A stretch of 64,000 nt of DNA, taken from NCBI RefSeq assembly GCF_014207375.1, contig NZ_JACHEE010000002.1:290885-354884 (forward strand), read 5' to 3'. Positions within the stretch are counted from its first letter, which is position 1. Each line of letters begins with the position of its first letter. The position numbers and the translations under genes are program-made. The DNA comes from Arthrobacter sp. AZCC_0090. GTDB lineage: Bacteria; Actinomycetota; Actinomycetes; Actinomycetales; Micrococcaceae. A model generated the notes under the pieces. The model was not told the DNA's origin, searched no databases, and saw nothing but the letters and a program-made list of their open reading frames with translations. Shown in pieces: positions 58,140 through 64,000 of this stretch.

Positions 58140-59464
58140 GACGTGGCCCCCGAAGCCGTTACCCCGAAATAGGGCCGGATCTTGGCAACTGCCTCAACCA
58201 GCAGGTCGACTTCCTCGGACGTCGTGTAGAGGTAGGTACTGGCCCTGGTGGAGGCAGTCAGGCCCAGCCTGCGGTGCAGGGGCTGCGCACAATGGTGGCC
58301 CACCCGGACAGCGATACCCAGATCGTCGAGGTACTGCCCGACGTCGTGCGCGTGCACTCCGGCGACGTCGAACGCGGCAAGCCCGGTCCTTTCTTCTCCT
58401 GGCTCGGGACCCAACACTCGCACGCCTTGGATGGCGCTGAGGCCCGTGACAAGCCTTTGGCCAAGCTCCGCCTCACGAAGGGCCACCCGCTGCATCCCTG
58501 TCTCGCTGAGGTAGTTCACCGCCGCAGCCAAGGCCACAGCCTGCGAAATAGGCTGCGTTCCAGCCTCGAAACGCTGGGGAGCGGGCAAATACCGGGCTTG
58601 CTCCATCGTCACCGTGGTGATCATGGAACCACCAGTCAGGAAAGGTGGCATCGCGTTAAGCAGTTCGCTCCGGCCGTAGACCGCGCCGATTCCCGTAGGT
58701 CCCAGCATTTTGTGGCCGGAAAATACGGCGAAGTCAACGTCCAAGGCCTTGAAGTCCAGGGGGAGGTGCGGCGCGGACTGGCAGGCGTCCAGAACCACCA
58801 AGGCACCTACTTCCCGGGCCATCTGGACCAGTACGTCCACCGGGTTGATGTTGCCGAGCACGTTGGACGTGTGGGTGAAGGCCAGGATCCTGGTTCGCGC
58901 GGTCATCAGGCGCGATGCTTCCTCGAGCCGCAGCGCACCGGCGTCGTCAAGGGGAATGTACTTGAGGGTGGCGCCGGTCCGCCGGCACAGTTCCTGCCAA
59001 GGGATCAGGTTGGCGTGGTGTTCCATTTCGGTGACAAGCACTTCGTCCCCACGCTTGAGGGCAAAGCGCTCGGCTTCCGCGCCTGCCTGGCCCACGCTGG
59101 CGTTCGAAAAAGAATAGGCCAAAAGGTTCAGGCCCGCGGTGGCGTTCGCGGTCCAGATCAGCTCATCATCCTGCACGCCCACAAAACGCGCCACGGTGGC
59201 CCGCGCGTCTTCGAAAGAGTCCGTGGCTTCTACAGCGAGGTGGTGGGCACCGCGATGGACCGCGGAGTTTCGTTGCTCATAGAATTCCTGCTCCGCCTCC
59301 AGCACACTCCGGGGGTTCTGCGAGGTGGCACCCGAGTCCAGATAGACCAGCGGTTTGCCATTGATCTCCTGCTCAAGAACAGGGAAATCATTGCGGATGC
59401 GACGGACTTCATCGTCATCGAGTGCGGAAACCTGGGCATCTCCCCACGCGGGGGTGGAAACCAT
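58136..59464 (-). CDS. sufS: SufS-type cysteine desulfurase
   Basis: 442 residues from the ATG at 59464; a TTG two codons earlier (59470) has better spacing from AAGGAG and may be the true start. The PLP lysine is in VFSGHKMLGPTGIG, the substrate histidine in VTEMEHHANLIPW, and the catalytic cysteine in RVGHHCAQPLHRR, the short-loop type II (SufS) pattern. It removes sulfur from cysteine and hands it to SufU. sufBCD are not in this window, so this is a two-gene unit. Confidence 0.93.
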   Translation of the reverse strand: MVSTPAWGDAQVSALDDDEVRRIRNDFPVLEQEINGKPLVYLDSGATSQNPRSVLEAEQEFYEQRNSAVHRGAHHLAVEATDSFEDARATVARFVGVQDDELIWTANATAGLNLLAYSFSNASVGQAGAEAERFALKRGDEVLVTEMEHHANLIPWQELCRRTGATLKYIPLDDAGALRLEEASRLMTARTRILAFTHTSNVLGNINPVDVLVQMAREVGALVVLDACQSAPHLPLDFKALDVDFAVFSGHKMLGPTGIGAVYGRSELLNAMPPFLTGGSMITTVTMEQARYLPAPQRFEAGTQPISQAVALAAAVNYLSETGMQRVALREAELGQRLVTGLSAIQGVRVLGPEPGEERTGLAAFDVAGVHAHDVGQYLDDLGIAVRVGHHCAQPLHRRLGLTASTRASTYLYTTSEEVDLLVEAVAKIRPYFGVTASGATS

Positions 59465-59592
59465 CGTCAAAACCGGTGCTCCTTGATAGGAATACGTGGC
59501 AATCGCCAGCGGCAGACCGCCAGGAGTGGCGGCGTCACCTAGTAATTGTCCCACCATTTGGCTTCGCTGCCTCATCCGCGGAGCTGCGCAGC

Positions 59593-62271
59593 TTACTCCT
59601 CCGGCTTCGCCAACTCGTCCCAGAGTTCAGAGAGCTTCTGCCGCCGCGAAACTCCGAGCTTCCCGTAAACCCGCTGAAGGTGCGCGTTGACAGTGTTCAC
59701 TGCGATACCCAATCGAGCGGCTACTTCCGCGCTGCTCAGCCCGGAGGCCACCAAGGCAGTCACTTCGCGTTCACGCTGGGAAAGCTTGACGACGCCGGGA
59801 AGGATGGAGGACCCGGCCTCCGGGCCCTCCGCGTCGGGTTCGTCATAGGCAAACACCTCCTCGTGGTCGGAAGCCCGGTCTTGTTGGGGCTCACCCGTGA
59901 TTGCTTCTTGTGTTCCCAGCCCTGGTCTTTGTCCCATTTCTTGTCCTGCTTCCTGTCCCGACGGCACTCCGGACTCGACGCTCCACACAACTTCGGACAC
60001 CCCTGGCCCCACCTGCCGGTAGCCACGGCTGCCGGTACGTGCGGCCAGGCCCAGGTTCAGCATTTCGAGGGCCCGGTGTCCCTTCTTGGCAGCCGAACCC
60101 GCAAGTTGCAAGAGCTTCCTGTGTGAATGTTCCGCACCAACCAGCACTGACCGTGCCGCGGATGAATAGCTTTCGGCGAGCTGCGACGCAAGATAGTTTC
60201 CTGAACTTCGGCGCGAATCGTAGGCCGCCAGTGCGCGACGTACTTGGTTGACATCGCCCAGCAACCACGCGGCGGCGGCAAGTCCCCCGAGGGCCGGTGG
60301 CAGAAGCCCGTCGGGATCGGCTTCGTCCAACCGGGCCTTGGCCTGGCGGAACTGTTCACAAGCCAATTCCAGGCTCCCCTGCCTGGCAAACACAAGTGCC
60401 CTGTAGAGGTGGGCCGCCCCACCGAAATAGCTCATCCGGTTGCTGTAGCTGGAACTGCCGGCGCAGAACATTTCGGCACCACCCCATTGTCCGCGCCAGA
60501 TCAAATTCGATCCGTGGATGGTCAGCACAGCGGACAGGAAGTCCACCGGGCACCGTGGCAGCCTCCCCAAACTTTCGAGGGCCGACGTCGAGAGTGCGAC
60601 GGCGTCCGAGAACCGCCCGCTGACAGCCAGCCCTTGGGAGACGAGCGCCATCAAAAGCACGGCGGCCTGGGTAGGCGGCGGCGGCTGGTGCTCGGAACGC
60701 AGCCCAGGGTCGAGCAATTGGCTGCGGCAAAGCCTTTGGAACAGCTCACCACTGGCTGAAGGCCAGCTACCGTTCTGCGCATCGAGGTACAGCTGGAGGA
60801 CATCCAGTTCGTCCCGGACGGCCGCCTGGTCAAGATAGGCCGGCTCGTCCGGCTGGACTGCTGCGGCGGCAGCCTCCAACCGCCGTCGGGCGTCCTGTAG
60901 GACCGCCTGCAGCACCTTTGCCCCCGGCGAAGTCGGCAAAAGGGCATGCAACAGCAGCCACACGGCCTGGGCGAAGTCCATTGTCAAGACGTCAGGGGTA
61001 TTTGCAACCAGACCCTTCAGGACTGTGACAGCCCCGGGGAAATCCCTTGTTTGATAGAGGGCCCTTGCCAGCTCCAGCCCGGCAACCAGTCCGAGTTCCG
61101 GCGCTCGCACCGCATCCGCGGACCGCCGGGCCCGCCGGTTATCGTGAATGTCGTTCGCCGCAATGGCCACGGCCAGCAGATCAGCGTCTGGCACCGGCAA
61201 ACCGCTTTCCTGTTCGAAGTCCACCCGACGGAACAGCGTCCAGAGCGAGTCATCAGCAGCCGGGGCGGAGATCTCGTAGATGCTTCGCCGAAGCGCCAGG
61301 ATCCGGGCAGGTCCCAGCTGCTGCCGGGCAAGCCTCCCTTCGATGCCGTGACTGAGGGAAGCCGTCTCCCGGGTGTCCTTCTGGACACGGATGGTTCCGT
61401 CGCCCCGGAGCGCTTCGATAGCCCGCTTTTGGACAAGCTGTTCAAGGATGGCCATTGGTATCGGCTCCCCCGCTGCCAGGAGGTCCACCACCTGACGCTG
61501 CGGCACGGAGTAACCCTCAAGCCGGTGCCGGGTCAATTCGAGGGCTTGCGAACCGTCCAGTCGGATCGGTCCGGACAGCATCCAGGAATCAGCCTGTTCC
61601 ACGATCTCTCCGCGCGCTGCGGCTTCGTCCAACAGCAACTTCGCGGTCTGCAAGTTCCCCCCGGTGAGGGCATGGATGTCCCGGACCAGGCTGCGCGCGG
61701 CGTGCCCGCCGAGACGGTCATCGAGGAATTCGCGAAGCTGCTCCGGCGTGAGGTCGTCGAGGGTCACCACCGAAAGCTGGCGTGAAACGACGGACTCCAT
61801 CAATTCCATCCTCAACGGCCGGTCTGAGCGGTGGGTGGCAATCATGCGGATGTCCGGTTCAACAAGGAGCTGGCTTAAGAGCCAAAGGGACATGTCGTCC
61901 AGGAAATCGATGTTGTCCAGGACGAGCAAGGCCGGGGATCCAGCTGCCGAAGCAGCGCGCACTGCCTTGCGGCAAGCCGCCACAATGGAACCGGGCCACA
62001 CTTTGGAGCGGGCCGGCAGCTCGGGAACAAGTGCCATGGCGATTCCAAACGGGATATCCGCGAATGACTCGGAGACGTTGTGGGCAATCACGCTGAACGA
62101 CCCGCGCAGCACTGAAGCCGCGGCGTCCAAGAGAGTAGTCATTCCCGAACCGCTCGGGCCTGAGATGACTATCCCGGCTGGCTCCGGCCCTGACAGGGCA
62201 ATAACAATCTCTTGAAGCTCTGCTGCCCGAATGATCGGGGGCGAGGTCTGGGTCCCTTCAGTATCGTCCAT
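59593..62271 (-). CDS. Large LuxR-family (LAL-type) regulator with ATPase domain
   Basis: 892 residues. An N-terminal AAA/NB-ARC-like domain has P-loop GPSGSGMTT (residues 38-46), where the usual lysine is methionine (M44), and a Walker B LLVLDN at 115-120. The centre is helical and TPR-like. The C-terminal LuxR helix-turn-helix is clear: LSQREREVTALVASGLSSAE, RLGIAVNTVNAHLQRVYGKLG. LAL regulators usually bind ATP and an inducer, then activate sugar or secondary-metabolite genes. No adjacent target gene on this strand; the secreted protein gene at 62.7 kb is divergent from it. Confidence 0.87.
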   Translation of the reverse strand: MDDTEGTQTSPPIIRAAELQEIVIALSGPEPAGIVISGPSGSGMTTLLDAAASVLRGSFSVIAHNVSESFADIPFGIAMALVPELPARSKVWPGSIVAACRKAVRAASAAGSPALLVLDNIDFLDDMSLWLLSQLLVEPDIRMIATHRSDRPLRMELMESVVSRQLSVVTLDDLTPEQLREFLDDRLGGHAARSLVRDIHALTGGNLQTAKLLLDEAAARGEIVEQADSWMLSGPIRLDGSQALELTRHRLEGYSVPQRQVVDLLAAGEPIPMAILEQLVQKRAIEALRGDGTIRVQKDTRETASLSHGIEGRLARQQLGPARILALRRSIYEISAPAADDSLWTLFRRVDFEQESGLPVPDADLLAVAIAANDIHDNRRARRSADAVRAPELGLVAGLELARALYQTRDFPGAVTVLKGLVANTPDVLTMDFAQAVWLLLHALLPTSPGAKVLQAVLQDARRRLEAAAAAVQPDEPAYLDQAAVRDELDVLQLYLDAQNGSWPSASGELFQRLCRSQLLDPGLRSEHQPPPPTQAAVLLMALVSQGLAVSGRFSDAVALSTSALESLGRLPRCPVDFLSAVLTIHGSNLIWRGQWGGAEMFCAGSSSYSNRMSYFGGAAHLYRALVFARQGSLELACEQFRQAKARLDEADPDGLLPPALGGLAAAAWLLGDVNQVRRALAAYDSRRSSGNYLASQLAESYSSAARSVLVGAEHSHRKLLQLAGSAAKKGHRALEMLNLGLAARTGSRGYRQVGPGVSEVVWSVESGVPSGQEAGQEMGQRPGLGTQEAITGEPQQDRASDHEEVFAYDEPDAEGPEAGSSILPGVVKLSQREREVTALVASGLSSAEVAARLGIAVNTVNAHLQRVYGKLGVSRRQKLSELWDELAKPEE

Positions 62272-62699
62272 GGTCCTGTCTCATCTTTGGGCCGCCGGAC
62301 ACGTGTTCCTGACGGCCGCGGCACGGACCGGTGTCATTTCCAAACGTTACCCGCGGGTTTCTGTCCTGGATTGAGTGGTAACTACTTGGTTTTCCAGGGC
62401 TACTTGCACGAAATCCTCGAGCTTCCACGCGGCCTTTGGAGGGAGTTCCGTCCTCGACTCCTGACCAAATGTGTGGCCGCTGTTACCGTCCTGTGATCTG
62501 ACTGTGTAAGCTGGTCTCGCAAGAGCAAGTTCAGGCTGGCTACTTCTGGGGAGTCGGAGCGCAGCCTATTTCGAAACAGCTCTGTCGTGGCACACCCCTT
62601 GGCCGTGTACGACCCTGCAGCCTTTTTGCCTGCAGATCGCCTTACCCGATTGCCTCGGTCTCATATGTCCATGTCCCCAACAGATATGTCACCCAAAAT
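62272..62699. other. Divergent intergenic region without a gene
   Basis: 428 bp between the LuxR-type regulator and the secreted protein. No open frame has coding character. Visible structure: CTGCAG repeated at 62615 and 62630 around CCTTTTTGC, and two ATATGTC direct repeats within 45 bp of the downstream ATG. No riboswitch consensus recognised. Confidence 0.6.
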
Positions 62700-63761
62700 A
62701 TGAAACACCTGTTCACAGCACTCATCGCCGTGTTGCTCCTGGCCTTCGGCGGCCTGGCAACCATTTCAGCCGTCCAATCCTCACACAACACCTCTTCCTG
62801 GAGCGGCGACCGCGCGTCCAAGACGCCTTCCGCTTCCTCCACCCCCAAGCGAACATCGACTCCGACACCGACGCCGACGCCGAGCAATGTTCCGGCCGCG
62901 ACGCCGTCGAGCCAGCCCGCCGCGGCCACGCCGTCTTCGGCAGCAACGGCCGCCAGTGCACCCGTTGCGACGCCTGCCCCCCTCCCAGCGACGGGCGGTA
63001 CCTACCCGCTGCACACCAACATCGTGAGCACCAGCTTCTGGGTTGGCGAAATCTTCAACGCGAGCCTCTCGGATGGCTCCCAGGTCTGCTCCACGTTCAA
63101 CGGCCAGTGGGCCCTCCAGCACACCGGCGTCAACCTCGGAACCACCCCCATGAGCGCGAGCGGCTGCCCCGGCAGCCCCTACGGCGGTTGCGACGGTGTC
63201 AGCTCCGGCACAGGCACGAGTTTCAAGTGCGTCACTGAAAAGCGCGTGGCCAGCAATGGATACTTCCCGTTGCACCAGCCCAAGCCTTTGCAGAACCCGT
63301 TCTACCTGGACCTGCCTTACGACGACGTCAACGACAGCGTGGCCTTCGCTGAGCGCTGCAAGGTGATTCCGTGGGCTGCCGCAGACAACGCCGCAACCGG
63401 CGTCAACCACTGCGCGGACTCGAACTACAGCTACATGAAGAACGCCTGGGTCCAGATCACCGGCCCCAATGGCAGCGTCTGCTACGGACAAGTTGAAGAT
63501 GCGGGCCCCTCCAGCGGTTCCCTCTACCATGACTCCGCCTACGTGTTCGGCGCGAACAACGCCCGTCCCGCCAACAAGCAGTTCTCCGGCGACCCAAGCC
63601 AAGGCGCCGGCATGGACGTGTCCCCGGCACTGAACGGCTGCCTCGGCTTCGCAGAGTTGGACGGGGACAACGACCATGTTTCCTGGCGTTTCGTGGACCG
63701 CGCCAGCGTGCCCGCCGGCCCGTGGCTGACTGTTGTCACCACTGCGGGAGTCACCAACTAA
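62700..63761 (+). CDS. Secreted Thr/Pro-rich protein with RlpA-like (double-psi) C-terminal region
   Basis: 353 residues from the ATG at 62700, without a ribosome site. A signal or anchor helix (HLFTALIAVLLLAFGGLATI) is followed by a 65-residue Ser/Thr/Pro linker (PTPTPTPSNVPAATPSS) that probably spans the wall. The C-terminal 240 residues have at least eight cysteines and motifs reminiscent of DPBB/RlpA or expansin-like folds (IFNASLSDGSQVCSTF, AWVQITGPNGSVCYGQVEDAG, GAGMDVSPALNGCLGF). It may bind or modify a polysaccharide, but I cannot name a family with certainty. Confidence 0.7.
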   Translation: MKHLFTALIAVLLLAFGGLATISAVQSSHNTSSWSGDRASKTPSASSTPKRTSTPTPTPTPSNVPAATPSSQPAAATPSSAATAASAPVATPAPLPATGGTYPLHTNIVSTSFWVGEIFNASLSDGSQVCSTFNGQWALQHTGVNLGTTPMSASGCPGSPYGGCDGVSSGTGTSFKCVTEKRVASNGYFPLHQPKPLQNPFYLDLPYDDVNDSVAFAERCKVIPWAAADNAATGVNHCADSNYSYMKNAWVQITGPNGSVCYGQVEDAGPSSGSLYHDSAYVFGANNARPANKQFSGDPSQGAGMDVSPALNGCLGFAELDGDNDHVSWRFVDRASVPAGPWLTVVTTAGVTN

Positions 63762-63867
63762 TCCCCACCGCCACCTTCGCCTCGCAAGGGCCCACACGCG
63801 TTTCCAGGGCCTCTCGGTCAGCTGTCCTTTGGTCAGCGAAGAGATCCGATCCCCTGGAACCGGGCGG

Positions 63868-63908
63868 ACGCCCGTGTCCCAGCCGTCATGGCTGCGTGGC
63901 ACGGGCGT
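63868..63908 (+). terminator. Hairpin downstream of the secreted protein gene
   Basis: ACGCCCGTG and CACGGGCGT pair around a loop that itself contains AGCC/GGCT. It is about 105 bp after the stop. The rest of 63762-64000 shows no gene. Confidence 0.5.
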
Positions 63909-64000
63909 TCGCGTGTCCGGGACCTGTCACCTCGGCTGTCCGTTGTCCTAGCCGACCCGTGCCGCCGGCGATCCGGCGACACCCATTTCCTGGGACTGGC

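Noticed and set aside
62272..62699. c-di-AMP (ydaO-type) riboswitch before the secreted protein
   Set aside because: Considered because such riboswitches precede wall-associated genes in actinobacteria, but the conserved core sequences were not found.
1..64000. tRNA, rRNA and complete insertion sequences
   Set aside because: Reading the intergenic regions showed no tRNA-like cloverleaf, rRNA segment or transposase; only the recombinase remnant at 7064-7180 was found.

Overview
This 64 kb window is high-GC DNA from an actinobacterium, most likely a soil Micrococcaceae of the Arthrobacter/Paenarthrobacter group. This is an inference from protein families (DUF222/HNH protein, SCO4848-family membrane protein, cysteine-less LpdA-type flavoprotein, HemD fused to a winged helix, two-gene sufS-sufU unit) and from GlnR-like promoter sites, not from a marker gene. 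No rRNA, tRNA or CRISPR array was seen.

Layout. 1-7 kb: a cut-off MHS transporter, then an assimilatory nitrate unit (nitrate transporter, nitrate reductase, flavoprotein electron donor). 7-14 kb: a serine-recombinase tail, a lipoprotein, a tyrosine phosphatase, RidA, a DUF222/HNH protein, an S66 peptidase, LpdA and purine nucleoside phosphorylase. 14.7-16.45 kb: a 110-bp direct repeat, made from the punA 3' end plus its terminator, brackets an insert with a hypothetical gene and a frameshifted secreted protein. 16.4-20 kb: a PadR-ABC exporter operon. 20-24.6 kb: a decayed locus, then levansucrase and levanase. 24.7-32 kb: phospho-sugar mutase, nirD, nirB, siroheme methyltransferase and HemD-wHTH. 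32-35 kb: a sugar porter and a LacI regulator. 35-44 kb: a tightly overlapping seven-gene operon (GMC oxidoreductase, metallophosphoesterase, alpha/beta hydrolase, acetoacetate-decarboxylase-like protein, two membrane proteins, patatin). 44-46 kb: a short NirB-like flavoprotein, deoC and a small membrane protein. 46.5-50 kb: four exported proteins, three with SipW-type signal regions. 50-57 kb: YdjM-like hydrolase, mfd, DUF2505, SCO4848, NhaA and two small membrane proteins. 57.6-62.3 kb: sufU, sufS and a large LuxR-type regulator. 62.7 kb: a secreted Thr/Pro-rich protein.

How it works together. Nitrate is imported by NarK, reduced by the NasC-like enzyme and its flavoprotein partner, then reduced to ammonium by NirBD with siroheme made from the co-transcribed SUMT/HemD genes. 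Three promoters (narK, nirD/nirB and the flavoprotein at 44.2 kb) carry half-sites spaced 11 bp apart like GlnR operators, so they may form one nitrogen regulon. LevS/LevH-type enzymes build and degrade fructan outside the cell. PunA, the phospho-sugar mutase and DeoC fit nucleoside salvage. The best candidates for undescribed biology are the GMC-patatin operon, whose first and last genes appear to share a C-terminal domain, and the SipW-type exported protein cluster.
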